From Dactylorhiza incarnata (lineage: Eukaryota; Streptophyta; Magnoliopsida; Asparagales; Orchidaceae), in the NCBI GenBank assembly GCA_033032865.1, contig JAWHQI010000305.1:1364001-1428000 (forward strand): a stretch of DNA of 64,000 nt, written 5' to 3'. Every line of letters begins with the position of its first letter. Position 1 is the stretch's first letter. The position numbers and the translations under genes are program-made. Shown piece after piece: positions 12,038 to 23,556 of this stretch. The notes under the pieces were generated by a model, which made no database searches, was not told the DNA's origin, and saw only the letters and a program-made list of their open reading frames with translations.

Positions 12038-12530
12038 CGCCACGATGCCCGCGCGTAGCGTGACGACAATACTTAATATATATTATTGATCTGTCGTTCA
12101 ATCACTATTCACTCAGGGGGACTACCAGCGGTGACAGTTCTGTCCTACACGGGTGAAGCTCATGCAAAGATGTCCGCGTGTGTAAAAAGAATCTTTGCAT
12201 TTATTGATGTAGTTAACATGTTTAATTATTATGGTTATTATTTTAAATTAATTATATAAAATATAAATTAAAAATACTAACAAAAATAAGGCTTCTTTCG
12301 TACGAGAAGAGGTTGTAAACTTGTACTTGACAATGATTGGGATATTTTATCATTATACACAGTGCTTAACAAAACTATACGCAAGTAATCATTTTAAAAA
12401 TGACATCAAATGGAGATTGTGTAAGCAGGTGGTAGAGAATGTTGCGAGATCATAAGAAAATTTGCGCAAAGCAAAAATCCGCCGGCGGGACATCGTCGTT
12501 CTACCTCTTCTTAGCATGCGCATCTCGTTG
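12038..12530. other. AT-rich intergenic DNA between two solo LTRs
   Basis: No gene or clear element. The first ~150 bases are of mixed composition and the rest is AT-rich. Confidence 0.4.
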
Positions 12531-12535
12531 ACAAG

Positions 12536-13520
12536 TGTTGGGGTACATCACCTAAAGAGAAGAACATCAGATCATGTTTGGAGCTGTGCTGCTGTCGGAG
12601 ATGAAGTAGGTTGTGTATAACAGTGGATTCTGCTACCGTTGCTATCGCCGGGAGGTAACTCTACCGCCGGCGGTAGCATATCGTCTTGAAATTTGTTGTA
12701 TATCGTCAGGATGAGTCTCCGATATCGTCGAGACGGTCATTTTGTCGTCTTGATGGCTACCGCGGCGCGGTAGTAACTACCGTCGGGCGGCAACATATCG
12801 TCTTGAAGCTTGCTGCGTATCGTCGAGACGAGTCTCTGATATCGTCGAGACGGCCTTTGTCGTCTTGATGGCTACCGCGGTGTGGTAGTACTAGCAACCG
12901 CCGTCCGGGCGGTAGCAGATGAAATCTGTTTCGTTAATCTATGATTGAGAGCCGTCGGATCGCATTGGAACTTGTTTCAATTACCAAGATGAGTTCACCA
13001 TTTTGTCCTAAATAGGCAGAGATGCTTTGACAGAAGATTAAATCCAATTTTTCAGTCGTCATTTGGAAGATTCAGAGAAGTCTCAGTTTCGGGAAGAAAG
13101 GTTGCTGCCATTGTTGTCGGAGGTGTTAATTTTTCAGAAGGAATAACAAGTTTCTCACCATTGGTGCCTTCGTGTTCACTGTAAAGTTTTTTTTTGCTTA
13201 ATCTTGTCTTTGTTTGCCGGAGATTTGGTTTTTTGTGTGTATTCCTTTCTTGAAAAGAAACTTTTCGTCGTGGGTTGAGAGAGGTTCGATTTTGTGAATC
13301 CAATGGGGTTTCTAGGTTGGGCAAACCTAGAGCTTTTTCTTGTAATTCTTATTTTAATAGTTGATTATTTGTGTACCCCACCCCGTGACATTTTCCTCAT
13401 TGTTTTAGATAAGATTTTTCACATAAAATATTGGTGTCCTCTGTGCATTTTATTTTCTTGTGATTGCTACAATTATTTTTCTTCTCGTGTGCCTGATTTG
13501 TGCAGGTGGATGTATTCCCA
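12536..13520 (+). repeat. Solo LTR (985 bp)
   Basis: It starts TGTTGGGGTACATC and ends TGTATTCCCA, flanked by ACAAG at 12531-12535 and 13521-13525. The left part (about 12600-12920) contains diverged tandem units with CGTCGAGACG and CTACCGC motifs. The T-rich right part (CTTGTAATTCTTATTTTAATAG) looks like a Copia R-U5 region. No coding region. Confidence 0.75.
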
Positions 13521-13525
13521 ACAAG

Positions 13526-14298
13526 GAGGAGGTCGCTGAAATGAAAATGCTATAAATGCACCAAATAAATAGCCCAACTACAATGTGTCTAAGACATCAT
13601 ATCATAATCTAATATGACTAAGGGTCCTTTTGGCATGATGGTGGCGTTATAGATCATTTTTCGTGAACGCTCAGCCTTACCTAAAGAGTTGCCTCCATTT
13701 TTTATGTTTGAAAATAAAAAAATTTCTTGGTGGCGCTCAGAACGCCTTCGAGAACATTTCCACATTCGTGGCGCGTTAGAACATCTCCGAGTCCACGGCG
13801 CAGTCCGAACACCTTCGTATTCACAGCAGGCTCAAATCGCCTCCACATTCACGACGCCCTCAGAGCCCGTTTTGAGGCTTTTAGTAATGATTATTATTAT
13901 TATTATAAATATAGTGGTATAAACAGACAGATAAGAAGAGGCAGCAAAATATGCACCATAGAATCCATAAAATAATAATTCATGAAATTTGTGTTAGATT
14001 TTTCTTACAAATGATATTTTGGATATAGCTAATATAATGATTCTTAATTCCTCACTTTTAGGGCTTTTTAGAAGTGACTATTATTATTATTATTATTATA
14101 AAGATAGTGGCATGAAAAGAAAATAAGAGGTGGGTGACAAGCACCCATCCTTATCTGGCGGCCTATTACTTGATAATGTTTTATACTCAATCATCCGGTG
14201 CTCCATCGTTTTTAGGATCATAAATAAATCGATTTTTCCAGAAAACAATATAACCAGGAGAAATGAATTTTTTGGCAATTATTATTAGCGTTACATTT
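13526..14298. other. Intergenic DNA with a truncated MITE copy
   Basis: From about 13622 to 13745 the sequence is homologous to the left half of the MITEs at 5776 and 28978 (GGTGGCG, GTGAACGCTC, TTTCTTGGTGGCGCTC). The matching right end is not found. ATT trinucleotide runs occur near 13890 and 14080. No gene is seen. Confidence 0.45.
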
Positions 14299-15102
14299 TG
14301 TTATGAAAATCGGATCCGAGTGCAGATGAAAAATTCTGTTCCAAATAATTTTTCTAACGGTCAAAATAACGAAGAGCGATAAGCACAAAAATTAGAGAAA
14401 AATAATAAATGCAAGCACCGTAATCAAGAACACCAGATGTAAAGTGGTTCCCCGAAATTGGATACGTCCATTGTGCAGGCAGAAATAAATTTACTATTTA
14501 TTTCTCAAACATACAATACGACTAAAAATGGAGGAGAAGAATAGACCGAGAAAAATGATGGAAATCTCGAATCCTCCAAGGTCCGGTCGTACACGTTGCG
14601 ACGAGAAAATAGTTTCGACGGCGAGAGAAGAAGCCGACTGGAAGAAGAACTCCAAAGAGGAAGCCGGCTAGGCGATGGCCGAATGTCAGCCGAAATCCGC
14701 TGAACCACCGAAGAAACTATGTTGCACTGCACTCTCCTAAGGGTGGTCGACCACACCTATTTAAGGAAGAGGAAACCCTAAGAGGGTAAGGAGGATGGGT
14801 CGGCTCAATAATGGAAGGAGATCAATTCATTCCCCAAAAAAAAATCCTCCATCAATATCGGAATAATGAGGATGACAAATTTGGAGTCATCTCCAAAACG
14901 GGCTGTCAGCAACAATGGAAGAAGATCAAAGATCCCTTCCAAGAAATCATCCTCCATCAGCGAGGAAGGAATAATATTTTGTCATCAATGCTCCTCCATA
15001 ATTGCTGGAATTCAGGGAATTCCAAAAGAAAGAGCCACAAATTGAGCAGTCTCCAAAAAAGGACGTCAACCAAGAAAGGGAAGATGCGTCATTATCGCAA
15101 CA
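14299..15102 (-). repeat. LTR-like fragment, minus strand, ends uncertain
   Basis: On the minus strand this reads like a Copia LTR. There is a TTAAATAGG TATA-like box (about 14758-14766), then GGAACCACTT-type sequence and a T-rich tail. TG and CA candidates exist at 14299 and 15102, but no convincing target duplication was found, so the limits are provisional. No coding region. Confidence 0.35.
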
Positions 15103-15200
15103 ACTTTTTTGGCTATCTGCAATTATTTTATATCCGCAAACAACTATTTATGAAAACGACTTTTCGCAAACATAAATGTTATCTGCAAACAATTGTTTTT

Positions 15201-16676
15201 GGGTGGTGTTATTTGTACACCATTTTTATCTATTCATACCCCATTACTCCTTTTAAAACAGCCCTTTTTATAACCCTAAATCTTTATATTTGTACCCTCT
15301 TTCTTCCAGCCGCCCGTCCTCCTCCAGCCGTGATTTGCGTAACCAGCCCTCCTCCAGCCGCACAGATCACCGCCCGACGCCGCCCAGAATACCGCCCGAC
15401 GCCGTCCTGAACACCGCCCGCCGCCGCCCAGGAAAGTCGTCGTCTTCTTCTTCTCTTGAGCCCGACGCCGCCCGTCCTCCTCCAGCCACACAGAGCACCG
15501 CCCGACGCCGCCCAGAACACCTCCCCGACGCTGCCCCGTCCAGAACGACGCCCGTTCGAACACCGCCACGACGAAGAAGAACGCCCTTTCTCCTTATTAA
15601 GGTAATCACTGAACTTCATTTTTGGGGGCTGCAGAGGGACTACTAGCAATTAGAACAGATATACGCTTGGAAAACTGCTAGAAATTTATTATTCAGCCTT
15701 GTGCACATAAGTTATTAATTTAGGGTATTATAAATTCTCAAAAATTTATATGAAATTTCATATAACTGCTAAAAAAATTTGGGGCTGAAAATTGCTGGAC
15801 AGTAGATTTTGAGATTTTTATTTTCTTTTTTATATTCAATTTCAGAATTTGGTAGTTCAGAACTTCAATTTTTTTTTGTTTATGTGATAGGAATGAGTTC
15901 AGAAAAATTATTATTGCGGATGAAGGAAGAATGCCCGCAATCGCCAATATTTTCAGTGTGGACAAGATATCATGAACAAGTGGCAGAACAATGGGAAGTT
16001 CCATATATCACACGACTTTTTTGATGATAAGATATGTAAATGTTGTATATTATCATTAAAATATTAAAAATTGGCAATGTCTTAATCTAATATTATTGTT
16101 ATTTTCCAGAGTTCTTATTATATATAATGACGTTATTTCATCATTTGGGTTCTTCATATATACCACAACTTATTAAGTAAGACAAATGTAACACATTTCT
16201 ATTATAGTTTTTATATTTCTATATTATTTTTTTAATTTGTAGCCACTATTTTGCAGGGATAATATATGGGGAGCGGAAGCTTACGAATGGTGACTAAATT
16301 TTGAAGAAATTAGTGTTATGTCACAAAATATTCTGAAAATGATGTATTTAAGTCACAATATACTTTACAGGGATCATTCTATGTTGTTTTTATATTAGTT
16401 TTTAAATTTGTAGCAACTATTTTGCAGGGATAATATATTTTGAGCGAAAGCTTACGGATGGTGACTACATTTTAAAGAAATTAGTGTTATGTCACAATAT
16501 ATTCTGAAAATTATGTACTTATGTCACAATATATTTTGTAGGGATAATTCTATGTTTGTTTTAAAATTTTAAACGTTGGGGCATAAATAGCCTGTCGGGA
16601 TACAAATATAATTTTGAGGGGTACGAATATCCATGGGTTACAAATAGTCATTTATGATGTACAAATAACATCACCT
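15201..16676. mobile_element. Non-autonomous OTU-type MULE
   Basis: The termini are GGGTGGTGTTATTTGTACAC at the left and, reverse-complemented, AGGTGATGTTATTTGTACAT at the right, with an exact 8-bp duplication TTGTTTTT (15193-15200, 16677-16684). The interior has a GC-rich exon-like block (15290-15600, dominated by CGCCGCCC-type repeats) and a remnant of the OTU-transposase C terminus. FAR1, transposase core and SWIM are absent, so it depends on another element for movement. Near 16255-16460 a ~180-bp segment (TTTGCAGGGATAATATAT) is repeated. Confidence 0.75.
15889..16024 (+). pseudogene. Remnant of OTU-type MULE transposase C terminus
   Basis: The last codons read LRMKEECPQSPIFSVW, then RYHEQVAEQWE, ending at a TGA at 16022-16024. 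They align with the C termini of the other two copies here (HMKEGCPLPPIYTPW, RRYHTQVASSWE). Only about 40 residues remain. The similarity shows that this MULE descended from an OTU-bearing ancestor of a different subfamily. No function is expected. Confidence 0.65.
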
Positions 16677-16684
16677 TTGTTTTT

Positions 16685-17561
16685 TAGAAATGAAAATCTA
16701 AATGATTGTAAATAATATCACTACAAATAAATTGATATAATTAAACTTCTCAAAACATATTTATAGAATCCTCAAGAGGGTAAATGAAGGCTAACATGGA
16801 AGACTTAAGGCTAAATTAACAAATATGTATTTTAATGGCGGTAACCGTAGAAAAGAAGGCATTCATATAAAAACCGATCGATGGTGGTGAAGGCGGGCTT
16901 CCTTGACGATCGGTGGAGGTGATACTATAGGACTGCGGGCTTCCTTTTCTACCAATAGATGGTGCGCCGGCGAGAAAACCAGCCTATTAGGTGTGCCGGC
17001 GAGAAAACCAGCAGTCCGGCGAGGGGCGAGCCGCCGGAGAGAGCCCGGCGAATAGCCACGTAGTGCTAATAACAATTTCCTTTTTTTTTTCAACCCCACT
17101 TAATTTTTTTCAAAATTTATTCGCCACAACTCGTGTCAGAGCGGTACCGGGTTATTGAAATAACTCACAAATATCCTATCAGCCTCAATGTGGTTGACTT
17201 TAAATACTTGGGTCTTGTGAGACGAGAATTTGTTGGTCAAAAGGTTGGATTTAAATTCAAAATTAATCGTATGTGATTAAAAAGTCGTAGTATGATTACT
17301 TATTGTTTTTACTTAAGACTTTTTGAGCTTTTTTGATCATGCAAAAGACCATCTTTTGAGTCTTAGGAGATCATTTTTTGATCATATATATGATCATATC
17401 ATTGGAACACAACAAAAAATTATTCATTTATTTATCAAATTTGCGGAAGTGGGGCCAATTCATGGGCTCATGTGGATAAATTTGGATTAAGACGAAACTA
17501 ATTTAATTATCTTAGGTGTTCAACACATCCAATAATCATTTAGAGAGTGCCTAAATTTGAC
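16685..17561. other. Intergenic DNA with a GC-rich patch
   Basis: AT-rich except for 16860-17060, where a GC-rich patch contains a repeated GCCGGCGAGAAAACCAGC. It may be a captured fragment, but no gene is recognised. Confidence 0.4.
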
Positions 17562-17566
17562 AGTCT

Positions 17567-19269
17567 ATTTTAGGGTCGCTCAACGTTCTTTTAGACCGGG
17601 CGAATTTAACCGTCTTAGCCCGAGAGTGAACCGAGCGCGCAAGCAGTCACAGAGAGAACGAACAGGTGGCAAGAAGACGTTTTTATCGTGGAAAACCTGG
17701 AAAGGGTGAAAAACCACGTGGTTGGATCGGCGCCGACCAAATTTGACTAAGTTGTGGAGTGTTACAAGTAATGATGCGAGAATCGGAAGCGACAGGCCGC
17801 TCCCGTTACAATTGCAGTTGAATGAAGGTCTCTGAGGGTGACAAGCCACCTCTCAGAAAAACTAAGTATTTTTCTCGGCCAGAAAGTCTTCAAAGTCCGC
17901 AGGAGATCTTCAAGCGACGATGGGGGTCTTCAAGCGACGAAGGAGGTCTTCGAAGGTTGAAGGAGATCTTCGGGTTCCGTAGGAGATCTTCGAATGCGGA
18001 AGGAGAACTTCAGGTTCCGAAGGAGATCTTCGGGTTCCGAAGGAGATCTTCGAATTCCGAAGGAGATCTTCGGGTTCCGAAGGAGATCTTCGGGTTCCGA
18101 AGGAGATCTTCGAATGCTGAAGGAGATCTTCGGGTTCCGAAGGAGATCTTCGAATGCTGAAGGAGATCTTCGAGTTCCGAAGGAGATCTTCGAATGTTGA
18201 AGAAGATCTTCGAGGGAATTCCAGAGAGCTCTCTCCAGTCCAGAAAAACCAAGTCCCTTGAAATGAAGCCCTGAGGTTCCTTTTATAGCTTTTGAGGGTG
18301 GTTAGGTTGGTTATGGTGGTTAGGACGGCTATCCGCACACCATAACTAATTTATGCGTTATATGCACATTTATCATGAATATGGCTATGCGCACACCAGT
18401 TTGTATAGTTTTGGGATAATATGCATTCATATGATGGATATGGTTATGCACACACCATAATCATATTATTTGCTAGTCGCAGACCGTATGCCCACTTATT
18501 ATGAATACGGCTATGTGCACACCAGTTTGTATAGTTTTGGGATAATATGCATTCATATGATGGATATGGTTATGCGCACACCATAACCATATTATTTGCT
18601 ATATGCAGACCGTATTGGAAGATTTTACTATTTACACCCCCATGTTGGAGGATTTTCACTATTTGCACCCCATGATGTGGAATTTTACTACTTGCACCAC
18701 ATGATGTGGAGTTTTACTATTTGCACTCTATGATGTGGAATTTTACTACTTGCACCCCATGATGTGGAGTTTTACTATTTGCACCCCATGATGTGAAATT
18801 TTACTACTTGCACCCCATGATGTGAAGTTTTACTATTTGCACTCCATGATGTGGAATTTTACTACTTGCACCCCATGATGTGGAGTTTTACTATTTGCAC
18901 CACATGATGTGAATTTTTACTATTTGCACTCCATGATGAGTGGTTACAGGTTTAGGGAGGTTTAGCTTGGTCGTCCTCATTTTCTCCGCCGAATGAGGCG
19001 AGAGAGGTCGGACGAGCGCGTCCGTTGGTCAAGGGAGGCCGACTGGGGACGAGACGAGAGGGGCCGGAGAATGCGCCCGGCGGCGAGGGAGGCCGACCGG
19101 CACTGCGCCCACCGCACGGCCGTGCGCGGTGTCGGGCGGTACCGCGCGATTGTGGTTATGGGCGATTTTTCTCTTCCTTCTTGCCCATGCCTCCACCATC
19201 TTAGTGGGGAGTTGGGGTTTTGGCTAAACGCAGCCTGAGTTTCTATACATAATAGATGATAACCCATCA
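17567..19269 (-). repeat. 3' LTR of element A
   Basis: 1703 bp. It contains a 20-bp tandem repeat (GAAGGAGATCTTCGGGTTCC) at about 17925-18210 and a 29-bp tandem repeat (CATGATGTGGAATTTTAC core) at about 18640-18940. A minus-strand TATAAAA lies at 18281-18287. The matching 5' LTR has an extra GC-rich array. Confidence 0.9.
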
Positions 19270-19299
19270 ATTGCCCCCCAAATCCTCGGAGTTCTTTAC

Positions 19300-22069
19300 T
19301 ATTACTAAAGGAAGTGCGAGGATTTTGTTATATTTCGGCGTGGCCTGGGCGTTGTGGTGGAGCTGGAGGAGTCCCGTGATGGAGTCCGGTCGGAGATGGC
19401 CATTGCGGAGGGTTCAACTCATTTTTGGAAGATTTGCGAGCTACAACGGCTTGTCTGGGGGCCGAGTTATTGTCTTTCGAGATGGGGGTGGATCGCCTCT
19501 CCTTACTGGAGCGGACTGCTGAGTTGAAGGCTGTTGGAGTCGCCGAGTATAAAGCTTTTATAGCTTATGTGTAGGACTGTTCTCGGATTTTGGAATAAGT
19601 TCGCGAGGAGATCTGGAACAAGGAGGTGGAGCCCCAGCTTGAGGATGAGCGCGAGGTGACTTTCACACGCGGGATGGGGAAAGCTCTCCGCTTGGTCGTG
19701 TAACATCCCCCAGACAGCTAGACCCCCCAGGTGAATGTGTCATGACAAGGTCATGACAAGGCCTTGGTAGTGTAGAAACCCCTTTAACTTAGGCAAGATT
19801 AGGGTTGAAAGTGCCTTGGACTGCAAATAGTAATTTCTAGTTACCAAGCTTAGGGTTGGACTTTAGGGCCTCAACTTGATCAATTGACCCCACCATAGTA
19901 TCCCTAACCCTTTAGGGGCCCCCTTAGGGCACCAAGGGCACATTGAGGTCAACCAAAGAGGCCAAATTGGCCAAAGTCAACCCTAACCCTAAAGTGGTCA
20001 AAGTAGCCTAATTATAGTCAATTAACTTTCACCTTGCCAAATTGATCACTCACCTAGGTCTAGAATACCATAAGGGACCTAGTAGACCTAAAAGCCCCAT
20101 CATGGGACCCCCAATGGTGCAAATTGACCAAAATGCCCTTGTTAGGTCAAAATGGCAATTCTTCACTAAGTGCCCTAATTGACCATCACCATATTAAATT
20201 AACCTTACCTATAGTGTTATCATATCATAGGGGACCCAGTGGACCAAAAAGCCCCTTGACTGGGTCAACCCTAGGGCTCAATTTGACCAAAGTCAACTTA
20301 GCCTGTTTTGGTCAAATCAGCTCAATTTGGGTCAACTAAGACTCATGTGACCAAATTGACCCCACCAATAGTTTCTAAACTTAATTGGGAATCCAATGGA
20401 CCCAAAAGCCCCATCCTAGGGTCACCCAATTGGCCAATTGGACCAAAAGTCAAAATTGCCCAATTTAGGTCAAACCTCTTGAACCTAGCATAATCCATTT
20501 GGGCTAAGCCCAAATTGACCTTTTGACCAGCCTAGTAGACTGATATTAAGCATGAGAGAGAGAAAGATTTCGGCCATGGTAATTAGGAGAGAGAAATGGG
20601 GGTTTTGGAGGAAAGAGGAAGAGAGAGAAAGGTGGCCATTAATGGCCAAAGGAGACCAAGGGCCACCCTTTCTTCTCCCAATGGATTGGTGCATCTCCCC
20701 TCTTCAATTTGGAGAAGTCTAACAGCCAAGGCCGACCACAAGGGGCTGGATTGGGAGGATTTTCATGATGGCCGAAATTCCATTCATGGCCATTAATGGT
20801 GGCAATCAAGGGGAGGCCCTTCCTCTCCTCAAATTGAAGCCTTTAAAAGCTTCACCAGGCAGAGAGGAGCATTTTCCCCCACTCACCCAAAGGAATCGGG
20901 CAGTTTGGTGTGGTGGTTGCAGAACTCGGAAACCATGGAGGTCGGCCATGGCAATCACCCAGTCGGCAAGGATTCAAGCCCCAAATCAGGTCCAATCCCC
21001 CTCCCCTCACTCAGTGGTTAGATCATAATCTGACTGGGGCTTGATTCGGGTTCAATTGGGCTCAAATCGTGCACCCAAAGGTGCTCGTTTTCAAGCATTC
21101 TCCTCCTCCCCGAAACCCCTACTCCGGCCACCACCGGCCGGCAAACGACCCCCTATCGCCGGCCACCACCTCAACGGAGGTGGTGGTGGCACTTGCTGGC
21201 CGGGGAGATGTGAGGGTGGCCGGGAAATCGCCCTGCAAAGTCACCCAGGACGGGCCATCGCAGGCCGTTGGCTGATCGGGGACGATGGCTGTGAGCCGTC
21301 CGATTGGCCGCCTTTTGCTATACGCAGCCATGAAATGATTTAAATCATATTATTTAATTATATGTCACACTTATAGACAGATTTTGTGACCCGATTTTAA
21401 GGCCCTTAGAGGCCATAATTCGAAAAATGCCCAGAGATAACATTTGTAGGCCTTGATGTCTACTTTTTAATGGGAGTGAAATCAGGCTATTTGGTTAAGT
21501 ATGGAACCCCTCCAGCACAGCGATCAGGAGGCCGAAGTCGAAGACGTAGACATGGGTTGCGAGGCAGTGACCGTAGGCCAAAAGAGAAGAAGCATCCAGT
21601 GTTGCAGCACCAGTGGAGCCCGGAGTCTGCAGGGATGGGTCAGTCAGGTCAGGGTGCTCCGGTTTCAATGTCGGTGACGATTAGCTTTAGTTTTACTTAG
21701 GAGTTAGCTTCCGCGAGTGATCTTGTAGTGAGGAAATGATGTATAGGGCAAGAGCCCTTTTTATTGTAACCTTTGCAATCTTTTATTCAGTTATTGTTAG
21801 TGGACATTTACCTCTATGGTTTTAATTCATGTGATTATGTGGACTTGTCTTCTCTTTTATGAACTTTTCTTGTGATCGAGTTGGCCGGCAGAATCGGTGA
21901 TTTATGGTGGCGATCTTCCCGAGTGAAGGGGTCACCGCAAAGCGGCGGTTCTGGGCCTAAGACCCGGTGGCTTTTGCAAAAAAAAAATGGGGTCTTACAG
22001 GTCGTGCGGACACGAGGTTGCGATGTGTGCGGATTGAGTGTCGGAGATCATGACGAGCTTGTCGTTTAG
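19300..22069 (+). pseudogene. Remnant of the Tat antisense gene, split by a solo LTR
   Basis: Plus-strand sequence at 19330-19698 encodes heptad-like coiled coil with stops. Near 19610 it reads NKEVEPQLEDEREV, which matches KEVEPLLEDEREV in the intact antisense gene of element C. After the solo LTR (19699-21999) it resumes at 22000 (VRTRGCDVCGLSVGD; compare GKKFGCDTAGLGAGD) and stops at 22069. The N-terminal domain is missing. It is antisense to gag of the same element, as in Tat elements generally. The frame is broken, so no protein is expected. Confidence 0.65.
19699..21999 (+). repeat. Solo LTR of a chromovirus-like gypsy element (2.3 kb)
   Basis: It starts TGTAACATCCCCC and ends GGGGTCTTACA, flanked by GGTCG (19694-19698, 22000-22004). 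TGTAA...TTACA ends and a length above 2 kb are typical of Tekay/Del-type chromovirus LTRs. Many diverged TTGACC/GGTCAA motifs fill 19860-20530. No primer site or gag-pol is present, and the short open frames inside are not supported as genes. Confidence 0.75.
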
Positions 22070-22079
22070 CGTTGAGGCC

Positions 22080-23205
22080 TGATGAGTTTAGTGGCGAGGT
22101 GGATAAGCAACGTGGTGGTGAGGGGCCCAAGCAGCGCGGAGGCGTGGTGCCTGAGCAGCGCAGAGGTGAGATGACCAAGCAGCGCGGAGGCGTGGTGCCT
22201 GAGCAGCGCGGAGGTGAGATGCCCAAGCAGCGCGGTAGTGAGGTGCCCATGCAGCGCGGTGGCGAGATACCCAAGCAGCGCGGTGGCGAGGTGCCCAAGC
22301 AGCGCAGAGGCGAGTTGCCCAAGCAGCGCGGGGGCGAGGTGCCCATGTAGCGAGGTGGCGAGGTGCCCATGGCGCGGTGGCGAGATACCCAAGCAGCGCG
22401 GTGGCGAGGTGCCCAAACAGCGCTGAGGCGAGTTGCCCAAGCAGCGCGGCGGCGAGGTGCCTATGCAGCGCGGTGGCGAGATACCCAAGCAGCGCGGTGG
22501 CGAGGTGCCTAAGAAGCGCGGTGGAGAGGTGCCCAAGCAGCGCGTTGGAGAGACGCCCAAGAAGCGCGGAGGCGAGGAGCCCAAGCAGCGCTGAGGCGAG
22601 TTGCCCAAGCAGCGCGGAGGCGAGGTGCCCAAGCAGCGCTGAGGCGAGTTGCCCAAGCAGCGCGGAGGCGAGGTGCCCAAGCAGCGCTGAGGCGGGTTGC
22701 CCAAGCAGCGCGGAGGCGAGGTGCCGAAGAAGCACTGAGGCGGGTTGCCCAAGCAGCGCGGAGGCGAGGTGCCCAAGCAGCGCTGAGGCGAGTTGCCCAA
22801 GCAGCGCGGAGGCGAGGTGCCCAAGCAGCGCAGAGGTGAGACGCCTAAGAAGCGCGGAGGCGAGGAGCCCAAGCAGCGCTGAGGCGAGTTGCCCAAGCAG
22901 CGCGGAGGCGAGGTGCCCAAGCAGCGCTGAGGCGGGTTGCCCAAGCAGCGCGGAGGCGAGGTGCCCAAGCAGCGCTGAGGCGGGTTGCCCAAGCAGCGCG
23001 GAGGCGAGGTTCCCAAACAGCGCTGAGGCGGGTTGCCCAAGCAGCGCGGAGGCGAGGTGCCCAAGCAGCGCTGAGGCGGGTTGCCCAAGCAGCGCGGAGG
23101 CGAGGTGCCCAAGCAGCGCTGAGGTGCGGTGCCCAAGCAGCGCGAAGGCGAGGTGCCCAAGCGGCGCTGAGGCGAGTTGCCCAAGCAGCGCGGAGGCGAG
23201 GTTGT
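22080..23205. repeat. Minisatellite, 24-bp units (about 1.1 kb)
   Basis: Some 46 tandem copies of a 24-bp unit (GCCCAAGCAGCGCGGAGGCG plus AGGT). In the right part the units alternate GCGGAGG and GCTGAGG, making 48-bp higher-order units. Because 24 is a multiple of 3, long open frames exist on both strands here, but they are repeats and not genes. The array lies exactly between the antisense gene and the end of gag, as in elements B and C. Confidence 0.95.
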
Positions 23206-23556
23206 CTTTTTTAGGCAAACTTAATTAAGATTGTTGTCCTCGATGTCAATCCTTTACTCGTAGGAGGCCTTTTCTTATCACCAAGTTTAGCGAGTTAGCT
23301 GTTTGGTGTTAGTACCGAAAGTTATGGCTTTAACGTTCATTGCCTTACTTCAGGCGATCCATATCGTTAATGGAGTAAGGGAGTAGCAGTAGTAATTTTA
23401 AATACACAATTGGTACATGCGCGCAGGTACAATCTTGCGGCTTACAGTTTTTAGAAGCAAAGAACTGGAAGAAGTAAAAATGGAAATTGATGATATGTGA
23501 AACACAGGATGTATGCGCTCTACTAGGGGGAAGTTCCCCTACCTGGTTCCTTCGGC

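Noticed and set aside
15276..15649. Arg/Pro-rich open frames of 80-121 codons
   Set aside because: All frames on both strands are open across a GCC/CGC-rich block; no domain and no codon bias. Treated as an exon-like filler of the MULE.
22066..23218. Open frames of 370+ codons on both strands
   Set aside because: They result from a 24-bp tandem repeat whose unit is a multiple of three; amino acid content is a simple repeat and all flank contexts are non-coding.
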